64,000 nt of DNA, taken from NCBI GenBank assembly GCA_019636245.1, contig JAHBXX010000028.1, forward strand, positions 1 to 64,000. Reading direction: 5' to 3'. Origin of the DNA: Planctomycetota bacterium (GTDB lineage: Bacteria > Planctomycetota > UBA1135 > UBA2386). The notes beneath the pieces were generated by a model. That model was not told the origin of the DNA. It made no database searches and worked only from the letters and a program-made list of their open reading frames with translations. Position 1 is the stretch's first letter. The number at the start of each line of letters is the position of its first letter. Of this stretch, positions 1 through 8,273 are shown piece after piece. Made by a program: the position numbers and the translations under genes.

Positions 1-48
1 GGCGGCCGCGACGACGGCGGCGGTGGCGGCGGCGGCGACGAGTGGTAG
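1..48 (+). CDS. C-terminal tail of a gene entering from the left edge (partial)
   Basis: Frame 1 is open from the first base and ends at TAG (46-48). It encodes a Gly/Asp-rich tail that finishes in Asp-Glu-Trp. Such tails are common at protein C-termini, and the frame stops just before a strong hairpin (90-117) that could terminate it. Only about 15 residues are visible, so no function can be assigned. It may also be non-coding low-complexity sequence. Confidence 0.35.
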   Translation, partial: GGRDDGGGGGGGDEW

Positions 49-89
49 TCGATCGCGGCTGAAATGCCGCCGGTCCTGCACCGGCATGT

Positions 90-117
90 CTCGGGCTCGC
101 CGATCGGCGGGCCCGAG
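90..117. terminator. Near-perfect 28-base hairpin between convergent gene ends
   Basis: The 28 bases form an inverted repeat of 14 pairs with one G-T wobble and a CGATCG core. It lies between a plus-strand tail ending at 48 and a minus-strand gene ending at 150. There is no T-run on either side, so intrinsic termination is inferred from position and stem strength only. Confidence 0.45.
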
Positions 118-149
118 GCGTTTCCAGGGGGCGTCCGCCGCGGGCGCGC

Positions 150-797
150 TCAGTTGCGCTGGGTGTCGGCGGGCTTGGCGGCGGCGCACGGCCCCCCGAC
201 CTCACGCGGCGACGACAGCCCGGCGAGGTCGAGGCTGCGCTGCACGAGGCGCACGCGCTCCTGCATCGACAGCGACTGCACCGGCAGGTAGGGCACGTCG
301 AAGACCTCGAGCAGCAGCTTCACCATGCCGTCGATGCGCACGACCTCCTCCCACTCCAGTCCGGCGCGCACGCCGTCGGCGACCACCAGTTCACGGTGCG
401 GCCGCAGGAAGAACACGATGCCCTGCCGCACCCAGTCCATGTAGTCGGCCAGCCGCCGGTCGCGGAACACCTCGCCGAGGATCGTCGAGTGGTGCGCGGC
501 GTAGGCGAGGTTGCAGAACGCCCGGTCGCTGACGAACGGGCCGGTGACCTTCTGTTCGGCCTCGATCTGGCGGTGGAACACCTCCCGCTGGTAGCGGTTC
601 ACCAGTTCGATGTCGGTGCGCAAGGTGTCGAGCCTGGCCTCCATCTCCGCCAGCACGCCACGGGCCACCTCGGCGATCATCGGCACGCCGTAGTGGTCGC
701 GGACCCAGCGCGCCAGGGTCGTCTTGCCCGTCGCGTGGGCGCCGACCATGTAGATGCGGGTCAGGGCGGACGAGAGGACGGGCCGCTGGGGCAGCAT
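150..797 (-). CDS. P-loop ATPase/kinase-like protein (AAA_28, NadR/Ttd14-like)
   Basis: 215-residue soluble protein. A Walker A motif GAHATGKTT spans residues 19-27 and is followed by a helix containing IAEVAR, the arrangement seen in the nucleotide-kinase-like AAA_28 domains of NadR C-termini and Ttd14. A charged central region (VSDRAFCNLAYAAHH, about residues 90-104) fits the second half of that fold. Substrate is unknown; a nucleoside or nicotinamide-riboside-like kinase is possible but not shown. The ATG at 797 is supported by a -10-like TACCGT (804-809) exactly 6 bases upstream and a TTGCCG -35 (826-831). It does not appear to share a transcript with the LON-domain gene beyond it. Confidence 0.8.
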   Translation of the reverse strand: MLPQRPVLSSALTRIYMVGAHATGKTTLARWVRDHYGVPMIAEVARGVLAEMEARLDTLRTDIELVNRYQREVFHRQIEAEQKVTGPFVSDRAFCNLAYAAHHSTILGEVFRDRRLADYMDWVRQGIVFFLRPHRELVVADGVRAGLEWEEVVRIDGMVKLLLEVFDVPYLPVQSLSMQERVRLVQRSLDLAGLSSPREVGGPCAAAKPADTQRN

Positions 798-803
798 CGC
801 GCC

Positions 804-831
804 ACGGTAGCACCCCGGCCGCCGCCGGCAA
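804..831 (-). promoter_or_regulatory. Putative leaderless promoter of the P-loop protein gene
   Basis: TTGCCG (826-831), a 16-base spacer and TACCGT (804-809) sit 6 bases before the ATG at 797. The expected transcription start would coincide with the start codon. Confidence 0.55.
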
Positions 832-840
832 GGCGCTCGG

Positions 841-1470
841 CTAGGCGCCGTCCGCAGCCGCCGCGTCGCCGCTCTCGGCGGCCCGCAGCACCAGCCGCGC
901 GCGCCTGGACACCGACGGTTCGACGTAGGCGCGCTCCAGGATGGCCTGCGGCGCCCGCAGGGTCTGCAGCAGCAGGTCCGCGAGCAGGCCGGGCGGCGCC
1001 GATTCCGGCAGCGGCAGCGGTTGGTGGAGCCGGGCGGAGGTGGCGGCGCGCAGCCGGTCGGCCAGTTCCTCGGCCTCGGCGCCCGCGGCGTCGATCTCGA
1101 CGAACGGCAGGCAGCGCACCCGGCGGTAGAGCCGGTCGCTCGGCACTTCCTCGAAGCGGACCCGGGCGAGACCGAGCACCAGGATCTGGTAGCGGCCGTC
1201 CTCGAGCCGCTGGTGGCGCAGGATCTCGCCGAGACCGGCCACGCCCAGGAGCTGCGGCGGTCGACCCGCCGGCACCGGCTCCCGCAGCAGGGTGCCGATC
1301 ACCAGCCGACCGGCGCTGTCGAGCAGGTCCTCCACCATCTGGCGGTAGCGCGGCTCGAAGATGTGCAGCGGCATCACCTGGTGCGGGAACAGGAACGCCC
1401 CCGGCAGCGGGAAGATCGGCACCTCGGTGTTGGGCAGCTGCACGTGCACGCTTGGGCCAGACGATAGCAC
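841..1470 (-). CDS. LON-domain (Lon substrate-binding domain) protein
   Basis: 209 residues made almost entirely of the Lon N-terminal substrate-binding fold (PF02190). It begins with the typical VPIFPLPGAFLFP strand and continues with LHIFEPRYRQMV, then the GRYQILVLGLARVRFEEV segment. There is no ATPase or protease domain, so it is a stand-alone LON protein; relatives are often annotated as peptidase S16 LON domain proteins of unknown function. GTG at 1470 gives the longest frame. A -10-like TATCGT lies inside that frame (1461-1466), so the real start may be GTG 1449, which leaves the LON domain intact. Confidence 0.85.
   Translation of the reverse strand: MLSSGPSVHVQLPNTEVPIFPLPGAFLFPHQVMPLHIFEPRYRQMVEDLLDSAGRLVIGTLLREPVPAGRPPQLLGVAGLGEILRHQRLEDGRYQILVLGLARVRFEEVPSDRLYRRVRCLPFVEIDAAGAEAEELADRLRAATSARLHQPLPLPESAPPGLLADLLLQTLRAPQAILERAYVEPSVSRRARLVLRAAESGDAAAADGA
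1461..1466 (-). promoter_or_regulatory. -10-like TATCGT near the LON-gene start
   Basis: The hexamer lies 11 bases before GTG 1449. If used, it rules out GTG 1470 as the start. I see no good -35. Confidence 0.35.
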
Positions 1471-1564
1471 CCGGCAAGGGCCGAAGGGTGCGTTGGGCGT
1501 GGCCGCTGCCCGCCGGCGGCAGGGTTCGCCGCCCCGGCCGAGGCCAGGGCGGCAGGCAGGCCGC

Positions 1565-3103
1565 TCAGTTCTGGTAGATCTCGGCGTCCGTCGGGCCGCC
1601 GCCGACCACCATCACCGTGCCGTCCGGCAGGTTCACCGTGGTCGGGAACAGGCGCGGGGCGGCCATCGAGCCGGTCGGCACGATGTTGTTCGGGCCCTGC
1701 GACAGCAGGTCGGCGCTGGCGGTGGCGTTGAAGCCGAAGGTCGACGTCGAGGCGTCGATCGCCAGCTGGAACCCGCCCGCGATCAGCACGCGGCCGTTCG
1801 GCAGCGCGGCGGCGGCGGCGCCGGCGCGCCCCTCCTGCATGCCGTTGATCGTCGTGAAGGTGCCGAAGCCGCCGACGAAGGACGGCGTGAACAGCTGGCA
1901 ATCGGTGCGCGTCTGGATGATCAGGTCGGCGATGTTGCCGGTGGTGAGGAAGGTGGTGAAGTCGAGGTTCAGGCCGCCGATCAGCACCACGCGACCGTTG
2001 GTCGTCGCCACCGCCGAGTGCAGGAACCGGCCGCCGCTGAAGAACGCAGGCAAGCCGAAGCTGTTGGTCGTCGGATTGAAGCGGTAGGCCGTGGCCGACA
2101 CGGTGGGCAGGTTGACGATCGGCAGCAGGCTGATGCCGCCGGCGACCAGCACCTGGCCGTTGGTCAAGGTCGTCGAGGTGTGCAGGGCGCGCGCCTCGAG
2201 CATGTTCGGGCCGGGGCTGAAGGCATTGGTCGCCGGATCGAAGATCTCGGTCGTGACCAGGAGGCCCGTGAACAGCGACAGCGGGTTGGCCAGATCGAGC
2301 GCCGACAGGCCGCCCGTCACCAGCACCTTGCCGTTGCCCATCAGCGAGGCGCCATGGCCGGCGCGCGCCTGGGCCATGGTCAGGGTCGTCGTGGTCTGCG
2401 TCGCCGGGTCGTAGACGGCCGCGTTCGCCGTGGTCTGGCCGGTGGTGGGGTCGAGCCCGCCGGTGAACAGCACGCGGCCGTCCGGCAGCCCGGTGCTCTG
2501 CGAGAACAGGCCGACGCCGAACGTCACGCCCGCCGCCTCCCATTCCTCGGTGCGCGACTTGTAGCGCTGCGCCACCGGACCCGAGCCGCCGACGAACAGC
2601 AGTTCGTTGTTGGGCGCCGCGGCCGTCGTGCCGCCAGCGATCGGTACCGGCGGCTGGTTCAGGGCCGGCTTCCAGGTGCCGACGTGCTGGGGCGTCACCC
2701 GCACCAGGTTGGACACCCGCCAGGGTCCGCCTCCCCCGAGCACCTGCAGCGAGTAGGTCCACTGCTCGAAGAACGGGTCGTCGGGGATCACGATGGCCGG
2801 CGTGGCCACGCCGGCGCCGTTGGTCAGGCCCACCCAGCCGGGCAGGGCGAACGAGAGGTCGACCAGCAGCAGCGGCAGGTCCATGGTGACGCCGTACTGC
2901 GGCAGGGCGGTGGACTGCTCGAACAGGTCCACGGCCAGGGCGTAGAACTCGTTTGGCTGCCCTTGGATCGGGAAGGTGGTGACGGCGCCGAGGGCGCCGC
3001 CCTGCTTGTCGAGGCTCAGGTTCTGCGCCGCCAGTGGCGTGGCGGCAGCGGCCAACAGGCCGAGGGTCAAGGCGGAGGTGGGACGGTGGAAGACGGACAT
3101 CAT
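1565..3103 (-). CDS. Secreted kelch-repeat beta-propeller protein
   Basis: 512 residues with an N-terminal signal peptide (hydrophobic run LTLGLLAAAA ending ATPLAAQ, residues 1-27). From the middle onwards there are six kelch-type units with near-identical blade cores: LPDGRVLFTGG, MGNGKVLVTGG, LTNGQVLVAGG, TTNGRVVLIGG, LPNGRVLIAGG and LPDGTVMVVGG. Six such units are enough for a galactose-oxidase-like propeller. The first 170 residues form a separate beta-rich domain (LDKQGGALGAV onwards). The protein is exported and probably binds a partner or glycan; I see no catalytic signature. The tandem ATG ATG at 3103/3100 follows a CATACT -10-like element, which places the second ATG at the 6-base spacing seen elsewhere. 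Confidence 0.8.
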   Translation of the reverse strand: MMSVFHRPTSALTLGLLAAAATPLAAQNLSLDKQGGALGAVTTFPIQGQPNEFYALAVDLFEQSTALPQYGVTMDLPLLLVDLSFALPGWVGLTNGAGVATPAIVIPDDPFFEQWTYSLQVLGGGGPWRVSNLVRVTPQHVGTWKPALNQPPVPIAGGTTAAAPNNELLFVGGSGPVAQRYKSRTEEWEAAGVTFGVGLFSQSTGLPDGRVLFTGGLDPTTGQTTANAAVYDPATQTTTTLTMAQARAGHGASLMGNGKVLVTGGLSALDLANPLSLFTGLLVTTEIFDPATNAFSPGPNMLEARALHTSTTLTNGQVLVAGGISLLPIVNLPTVSATAYRFNPTTNSFGLPAFFSGGRFLHSAVATTNGRVVLIGGLNLDFTTFLTTGNIADLIIQTRTDCQLFTPSFVGGFGTFTTINGMQEGRAGAAAAALPNGRVLIAGGFQLAIDASTSTFGFNATASADLLSQGPNNIVPTGSMAAPRLFPTTVNLPDGTVMVVGGGPTDAEIYQN

Positions 3104-3106
3104 GGC

Positions 3107-3112
3107 AGTATG
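3107..3112 (-). promoter_or_regulatory. -10-like CATACT before the kelch gene
   Basis: It lies 3 bases before ATG 3103 and 6 bases before ATG 3100, favouring the second ATG under the leaderless spacing rule. No clear -35. Confidence 0.4.
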
Positions 3113-3148
3113 GCTCGTGTTGGTCGTGGAGGCGAACCGGGGACGATG

Positions 3149-3165
3149 CGCCATGCCGCATGGCG
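3149..3165. repeat. Perfect 7-bp inverted repeat with a CCG loop
   Basis: CGCCATG and CATGGCG arms flank a CCG loop. It lies in the longest non-coding stretch of the window, upstream of the kelch gene. Its role is unknown; it could be an operator or an RNA hairpin. Confidence 0.4.
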
Positions 3166-3458
3166 GCACCGGCGGGGAAGCAGGCAGCTCCGCCGCCAGG
3201 TCATCCGCGCGGCGGCGCACGAACCCATCACCGGCGGACTCGTCGTGCCACCCGATCGGCACGCGACGGTGGGCGAGCCGCCACGCGACCGCGCGCCGCC
3301 AATCGCGCCGCACCGGGCATGCGACCGTCGGCGTGGCTCGCCGCGCCGCGCGCGCGGCGCCGCTTCGTGGCGGCGACCATCGTGTGGCGACCGGGTGCCT
3401 TCCAGAGCGCGCATCGCCACGCCGGTGGTCCGGCCCGGTCCGCATCGGCCGCGACCTT

Positions 3459-3486
3459 TTGCCCACGGCCGGCGACCGCGTAGACT
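3459..3486 (+). promoter_or_regulatory. Putative promoter of miaB-ribD
   Basis: TTGCCC (3459-3464), a 16-base spacer and TAGACT (3481-3486) lie 10 bases before the miaB ATG at 3497. The transcript would have at most a few untranslated bases. Confidence 0.5.
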
Positions 3487-3496
3487 CCGCCGCCCG

Positions 3497-4927
3497 ATGC
3501 CGCCGCGCCGCTACCACCTGACCAGCTACGGCTGCCAGATGAACAAACTCGACAGCGAACTGGTCGAGAGCAAGTTGCGCCAGCGGGGCTACGAGGCGGC
3601 GGCCGACGAGGCCTCGGCCTCGGTGGTGCTGCTGAACACCTGCTCGGTGCGCCAGCACGCCGAGGACCGGGTATGGTCGAAGCTGGGCAAGCTGCGCCAG
3701 CGCAAGCGCAGCGAACCCGGCCTGGTGGTGGGCGTGCTCGGCTGCATGGCCCAGGAGCACAAGCGCTACCTGCTGTCGCGCATGCCGCACGTCGACCTCG
3801 TCGTCGGCCCGTCGGCGTTCGGCGACATCGACGCCACCGTCGACGAGGCGGTGGCCCGCAACGCGCAGATCGCGGCGACCCGCGAACGGGCGCGCACCAA
3901 GCACGAGGTGGCCGGGGCCGGGGTGCTGGCGGTCGGACAGGGCGTCAGCGGCGATGCGATCCGGCGCGACGTGCGCGTCCGGCCGCACCGGTCGCAGGCC
4001 TATGTGTCGGTGATGCGTGGCTGCAACATGCCGTGCAGCTACTGCATCGTGCCGACCACCCGCGGCGACGAGGTGTCGCGGCCGATCGCCGACCTCGTCG
4101 ACGAGGCGCAGCGGCTCTGCGACGACGGCGTCACCGAGATCACGCTGCTGGGGCAGACCGTGAACGCCTACGGGCGCGACCTGACCGGCCAGAACGCCAC
4201 GCTGGCGCGCCTGCTGCGCGCCCTGCACGAGATCCCGGCCCTGCGCCGGCTCGCCTTCATCACCTCGCACCCCAACTTCCTGTCGCCCGATCTCGTCGAC
4301 GCCCTGGCCGAGCTGCCGAAGGTCGCCCGCTACCTGCACCTGCCGGCGCAGTCGGGCAGCAATGCGGTGCTGAAGGCGATGCGCCGCGGCTACACGGTGG
4401 AGCGCTACCTGGCCCGCGTCGAGCAGCTGCTGGCCCGGGCGCCCGACTTCGAGCTGCACAGCGACTTCATCGTCGGGTATCCCGGCGAGAGCGCGAGCGA
4501 CTTCGAGGCCACGGCGGCCCTGCTGCGGCGCGTCGGCTTCGCGCAGAGCTACGTGTTCAAGTATTCGCCCCGCCCTGGCACGCTGGCGGCCGAACGCGAC
4601 GACGACGTACCCGAGGCGGAGAAGGAGCGGCGCAACCAGGTGCTGCTGCAGATCCAGGAGGAACTGACCCTCGCCCGCCACCAGGCCCTGGTCGGTCGCA
4701 CGGTCGAGGTGCTGGTCGAAGGCCCGAGCAAGGTGGCCGGCCGGCTCAGCGGCCGCACGGTGCACCATCGCCTGGTCCACTTCGCCAGCGACGACCTCGA
4801 CCTCGTCGGCACCTACGTGCCGGTGCGGATCCGCGAGGCGCTCGGCCACTCGGTGGTGGGCGAACGGCTCGACGCGACGGCCGCCGAGGCCTCGGCGCAC
4901 GACCCGGTCGAGGTCCAGCGCGCGTGA
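3497..4927 (+). CDS. miaB: tRNA-2-methylthio-N6-dimethylallyladenosine synthase MiaB
   Basis: 476 residues, full length for MiaB. The N-terminal UPF0004 domain carries the three Fe-S cysteines (SYGCQMN near residue 13, NTCSVR near 49, LGCMAQ near 83). The radical-SAM core has CNMPCSYC at about residues 176-183 with VPTTRG after it, and a C-terminal TRAM domain begins around residue 390. It methylthiolates i6A37 of tRNAs reading UNN codons. The ATG at 3497 is preceded by a TTGCCC/TAGACT promoter. ribD starts inside its stop codon (GTGA), so the two are translationally coupled. MtaB is the main alternative; the tRNA-binding start and overall pattern fit MiaB better. Confidence 0.93.
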   Translation: MPPRRYHLTSYGCQMNKLDSELVESKLRQRGYEAAADEASASVVLLNTCSVRQHAEDRVWSKLGKLRQRKRSEPGLVVGVLGCMAQEHKRYLLSRMPHVDLVVGPSAFGDIDATVDEAVARNAQIAATRERARTKHEVAGAGVLAVGQGVSGDAIRRDVRVRPHRSQAYVSVMRGCNMPCSYCIVPTTRGDEVSRPIADLVDEAQRLCDDGVTEITLLGQTVNAYGRDLTGQNATLARLLRALHEIPALRRLAFITSHPNFLSPDLVDALAELPKVARYLHLPAQSGSNAVLKAMRRGYTVERYLARVEQLLARAPDFELHSDFIVGYPGESASDFEATAALLRRVGFAQSYVFKYSPRPGTLAAERDDDVPEAEKERRNQVLLQIQEELTLARHQALVGRTVEVLVEGPSKVAGRLSGRTVHHRLVHFASDDLDLVGTYVPVRIREALGHSVVGERLDATAAEASAHDPVEVQRA

Positions 4928-6039
4928 ACTTCGAGGCCTGCATGGCGGAAGCGCTGCAGCTGGCGCAGCGCGGCCGTGGCGAAGTCGAGCCGAATCCGCG
5001 CGTCGGCTGCGTGCTGCTGCAGGACGGCGAGGTGGTCGGTCGCGGCTGGCACGAGTACTTCGGCGGCCGCCACGCCGAGGCGATGGCGTTGGCCGAGGCG
5101 GCGCAGGCCGGGCGTCGGCCGGACACGGCGGTGGTGACGCTGGAGCCGTGCTCGACGCCCAAGGGCCAGGACGGCAAGAAGACCGAGCCCTGCGCCCAGG
5201 CCCTGGCCGCGGCCGGCGTGCGTCGGGTCGTGATCGGCGCCCTCGACTGCGATCCGCGCCACCGCCGCCAGGGCATCGCCGTGCTGGAAGGGGCCGGCGT
5301 CGAGGTCCTGGATGGCGTGCTGGCGTCGGCGTGCGACCAGAGCCTGCAGTCGTTCCGTCGGGCGCTGGCGCTCGATCGGCCGTGGACCCTGTGCAAGTGG
5401 GCGATGACGCTCGATGGCAAGACGGCCGCGCCGACCGGCGAGGCACGTTGGATCTCCGGGCCGGAGGCCCGCCGTCGCACGCACGAACTCCGTGCGCGCT
5501 GCTGCGCGGTCATGGTCGGGTTCCGGACCGCGCAGATCGACGACCCGGAGCTGACGGTGCGCCACGTCGCCGGCAAGCAGCCGATCCGCATCGTCGTCGA
5601 CCCGCTCGGTGAGATCGACGACGACAGCAACCTGGTGCGCACCGCACGCGCCCAGCCGACGTGGCTGCTGGCCAGCGAGGACGTCGACCGGCGCCGCAGC
5701 GGCCGCTTGCAGGACCTCGGCGTGCAGGTGGTGCACGTCGCCACCGCCGAAGGGCCGCGCCGCCTGCACCTCGGCCAGGCGTTTCGCGAACTGCACCGCC
5801 GCGGCCTGCGACGGGTGCTCGTCGAGGGCGGTGGCGGCCTGGTGGCCCAGATGCTGGCGTGGCAGTGCGTCGACCAGGTGCTGGCCTTCGTGGCGCCCAA
5901 GATCATCGGCGGGCGACTGGCGCCGACGCCGGTCGGCGGCGAGGGGCGGCCGTTCATGGCCGAGGCCTGGCAGTTGCACGATGTCGGCTTCGAGGCCTGC
6001 GGCGCGGACGTCGCGATCTCGGGCTTCGTCGGCGGCTGA
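4924..6039 (+). CDS. ribD: Bifunctional riboflavin biosynthesis deaminase/reductase RibD
   Basis: 371 residues. The N-terminal deaminase has the zinc ligands in GRHAEAMAL (about residue 48) and the paired Pro-Cys motifs LEPCSTP and TEPCAQAL; the loop between the two cysteines is longer than the usual CSHYGRTPPC form. The C-terminal reductase starts with CKWAMTLDGKTAAPTG and contains VEGGGGLVAQML. The protein would convert the GTP cyclohydrolase II product to the ribitylamino-uracil phosphate in two steps. The GTG at 4924 overlaps the miaB stop (GTGA), and the frame reads straight into the deaminase fold. No other riboflavin gene is in this window. Confidence 0.93.
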   Translation: MNFEACMAEALQLAQRGRGEVEPNPRVGCVLLQDGEVVGRGWHEYFGGRHAEAMALAEAAQAGRRPDTAVVTLEPCSTPKGQDGKKTEPCAQALAAAGVRRVVIGALDCDPRHRRQGIAVLEGAGVEVLDGVLASACDQSLQSFRRALALDRPWTLCKWAMTLDGKTAAPTGEARWISGPEARRRTHELRARCCAVMVGFRTAQIDDPELTVRHVAGKQPIRIVVDPLGEIDDDSNLVRTARAQPTWLLASEDVDRRRSGRLQDLGVQVVHVATAEGPRRLHLGQAFRELHRRGLRRVLVEGGGGLVAQMLAWQCVDQVLAFVAPKIIGGRLAPTPVGGEGRPFMAEAWQLHDVGFEACGADVAISGFVGG

Positions 6040-6054
6040 AGGTCGGCGGCGCGC

Positions 6055-7533
6055 CTACCAGCGCGGCCACACCGGGTCGGACAGCACGCCGGTCCGCCCG
6101 ACGGCGTGCACGACCACCTGCTTCGCGTCGGCGGGCAGCGCCAGGCTGCCGACCTCGGCGCCGACGATCGCCTGCGTACGCCAACCGTTGCCGTCGCGCA
6201 CCTGGACGACCAGGAACCGCACCGCCTCGGCGGCCGTCCAGCGCAGGGTGTGGTGGTCGCGACCGAGTTCGATCGAGGCCCGCGGCGGAGCCGGCGGGCT
6301 GGCGCCGAGCCACGGGACGGGCGGCGCCAATGCCGGCTCGCGCGCCAGCCGCGTGCGCAGGGCGGCGCCCACGTGCGGCGCGTCGTCGCGCAGGGACTGG
6401 AAGCTGTAGAGCAGGAAGCCCGGGGTGCGGGGCGAGGCGGCCCTGATCTGGGCGACCTGCTGCTCCAGTTCGTCCGGCCGGTGCGGCGCCTTGCGCGCGA
6501 GCATGCCGACGACGTTGAGGCCCGGCCAGACATGGCGCTGCCGGGGGTTCTGCGCCAGCCACCAGGGCAGCAACACGGCGAAGCTCTGCGCGCGCTGGTC
6601 GATCGGCCAGTAGAGCTGGGGCGCCAGGTAGTCGAGCCAGCCCTCGCGCAGCCACTTCACCACGTCGGCGTGCAGCTGGCCGAACTGGTCGACGCCGGCC
6701 TCGATCCCCGCCGGAACGCCGGGGCGGGCGATGCCGAACGGGCTGATGCCGACCTGCACCCACGGCTTCACCTCGTGCACGGCGCGGTAGAGCCGCTGCA
6801 CGAACTCGTCGATGTTCGCGCGCCGCCAGTCGGCGCGCGCGAGCCGGCCGCCGCCGGCGCGGTAGCGGCCGTAGCTGGCGTCGTCGGGGAACGCCGCGCC
6901 CTTCTCCGGGTAGGGGTAGAAGTAGTCGTCGATGTGCAGGCCGTCGATGTCGTAGCGCGCGACGACGTCGCAGAGCACGGCGAGCGACCACTCGACGGCG
7001 CGCGCGTCGCCGGGGTCCATCCAGCCGTAGGCCCCGTAGCGCACGCAGGCCGACGGCAACGCCGACAGCACGTGGTTCGGCGCTGGCTTCGACTTCCCGG
7101 CCGGATGCGCGGCGCGGAACGGGTTGCACCAGGCATGCAGCTGAAGACCGCGCCGGTGGCAGCGTTCGATCGCATGGGCGAGCGGATCCCAGTCGCCGTC
7201 CGGCGCGCGTCCCTGCGCGCCGGTGAGCCACTCGCTCCACGGCTCGAGCTCGGAGCGGTAGAACGCGTCGCCGGCGGGGCGGACCTGGAACACCAGGCCG
7301 TTGAGTCCCAGGTCGGCCGCCCGGTCGACGATCGCGTCCAGTTCGGCCTTCGCCCTGGCCGTCGGCAGCCCGGGCCGGCTCGGCCAGTCGATGTTGTTGA
7401 CCGTGGCGACCCAGGCGCCGCGGAACTCGCGCGCGATCGGCGGCGGCGCCGTGCGCTCCTGGCCGCAGGCGCACCCCGCACCGGCCAGCAGCCAGAGCCA
7501 CACGAGCAACAGGAAGCAGGGAGTGGATCGCAT
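6055..7533 (-). CDS. Exported GHL10-type glycosyl-hydrolase-like protein (DUF187)
   Basis: 492 residues. The N-terminus is hydrophobic and ends LLAGAGCACGQ, which could be a lipoprotein box (Cys at about residue 21) or an ordinary signal peptide. The domain begins REFRGAWVATVNNIDWPSR, the diagnostic opening of GHL10 (PF02638, YngK-like), followed by LDAIVDRAADLGLNGLVFQVRP and DIDGLHIDDYFYPYP, the motif of the barrel strand that carries catalytic acidic residues. The last 80 residues form a small beta domain. It likely cleaves a polysaccharide or peptidoglycan-type glycan outside the cytoplasm; substrate is unknown. The in-frame ATG at 7533 places the signal peptide correctly; a longer frame upstream is arginine-rich and implausible. 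Confidence 0.87.
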   Translation of the reverse strand: MRSTPCFLLLVWLWLLAGAGCACGQERTAPPPIAREFRGAWVATVNNIDWPSRPGLPTARAKAELDAIVDRAADLGLNGLVFQVRPAGDAFYRSELEPWSEWLTGAQGRAPDGDWDPLAHAIERCHRRGLQLHAWCNPFRAAHPAGKSKPAPNHVLSALPSACVRYGAYGWMDPGDARAVEWSLAVLCDVVARYDIDGLHIDDYFYPYPEKGAAFPDDASYGRYRAGGGRLARADWRRANIDEFVQRLYRAVHEVKPWVQVGISPFGIARPGVPAGIEAGVDQFGQLHADVVKWLREGWLDYLAPQLYWPIDQRAQSFAVLLPWWLAQNPRQRHVWPGLNVVGMLARKAPHRPDELEQQVAQIRAASPRTPGFLLYSFQSLRDDAPHVGAALRTRLAREPALAPPVPWLGASPPAPPRASIELGRDHHTLRWTAAEAVRFLVVQVRDGNGWRTQAIVGAEVGSLALPADAKQVVVHAVGRTGVLSDPVWPRW

Positions 7534-7654
7534 CGCGGCCCTCGGGGTGCCCGGGCGGGCGGCGCTATCATGCCCTCGGTGGGGGCCGCGGCCACGGCGG
7601 CCGAGCACGAATCGGAGCGTCCGGTCGAGGCTCGGTTGCCGCGGTCCGCTCGGC

Positions 7655-7660
7655 TACGGT
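7655..7660 (+). promoter_or_regulatory. -10-like TACGGT, 6 bases before a start codon
   Basis: It precedes ATG 7667 with exactly 6 intervening bases. I see no convincing -35. Confidence 0.45.
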
Positions 7661-7666
7661 GCCGGC

Positions 7667-8245
7667 ATGTCGACGCCGCGCCTCGTCTTCCGCGCCCTGG
7701 TGTTCGCCCTCGCCGGCATGGTGGTGGTCTTCGTCGCCGTCGGCTACCTGCTCGCCGGCGAATGGCATGTCGAGTCGCAGCGCGAGATCGGCGCGCCGCC
7801 GGCGCGGATCGCGGCGCTGGTCGGCGACCTGTCGTCCTGGGCCACCTGGGCGGCGATGGAACCCAACCTCGGTCCGCCGACCACCCGGAGCGTGCTGGGG
7901 GCGGCGGGGACCGAAGGCCACGCGCTGCGCTGGTCGGGGCCGCGCGGCACGGCGACGCTGACCCTGCGGCAGGTCGCCGCCGACGGCATCGTCTACGACT
8001 TCGTCGGCGAAGGACCGGAGCGGGCGCCGATGCAGTGGCGCGCCAACGGCCGCATCACCTGGACGGCGTCGGCCGGCGGCACCGCGGTCCGCTGGTACGA
8101 CGAGGGCCATTGGGACAGCCTGCCCGGCCGGTGGATCGGCTGGTTCGGAGCGATGCAGGAGCGCGCGCGGCAGATCCAGACCACCAGTCTCGCCGGCCTC
8201 GCCGAGGCGGTGGAAGCCAATCCCGCGGGCCAGGGCAGCCGCTGA
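7667..8245 (+). CDS. Membrane-anchored SRPBCC/polyketide-cyclase-like protein
   Basis: 192 residues with one N-terminal transmembrane segment (LVFALAGMVVVFVAVGYLL, about residues 11-29) followed by a START/SRPBCC-like lipid-binding fold. The start of that fold, VESQREIGAPPARIAALVGD, and the SWATWAAMEPN segment are typical of the polyketide cyclase/dehydrase subgroup. The family binds hydrophobic ligands; no ligand can be named. It is a single-gene transcript that converges with the lipoprotein gene downstream, across a hairpin at 8255-8269. Confidence 0.75.
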   Translation: MSTPRLVFRALVFALAGMVVVFVAVGYLLAGEWHVESQREIGAPPARIAALVGDLSSWATWAAMEPNLGPPTTRSVLGAAGTEGHALRWSGPRGTATLTLRQVAADGIVYDFVGEGPERAPMQWRANGRITWTASAGGTAVRWYDEGHWDSLPGRWIGWFGAMQERARQIQTTSLAGLAEAVEANPAGQGSR

Positions 8246-8254
8246 GACCGGCCG

Positions 8255-8269
8255 GCGCCGCCGCGGCGC
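8255..8269. terminator. Hairpin between convergent genes
   Basis: A perfect 6-bp stem (GCGCCG/CGGCGC) with a CCG loop lies in the 28-base gap between convergent stops at 8245 and 8274. No T-tract follows. Confidence 0.4.
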
Positions 8270-8273
8270 TCCT

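Larger units (their letters stand above)
3104..3496. other. Divergent intergenic region with one perfect hairpin
   Basis: 393 bases separate the kelch gene (leftward) and miaB (rightward). It holds -10-like elements at both ends (3107-3112 minus, 3481-3486 plus) and a perfect 7-bp stem with a CCG loop at 3149-3165, which could be an operator or the base of an untranslated RNA. I found no tRNA-like T-loop and no convincing small gene. Confidence 0.5.

Noticed and set aside
1565..5446. Possible extension of the kelch gene upstream through the miaB region
   Set aside because: The frame stays open by chance. The signal peptide and ATG at 3103 mark the real start, and miaB on the opposite strand is unambiguous.
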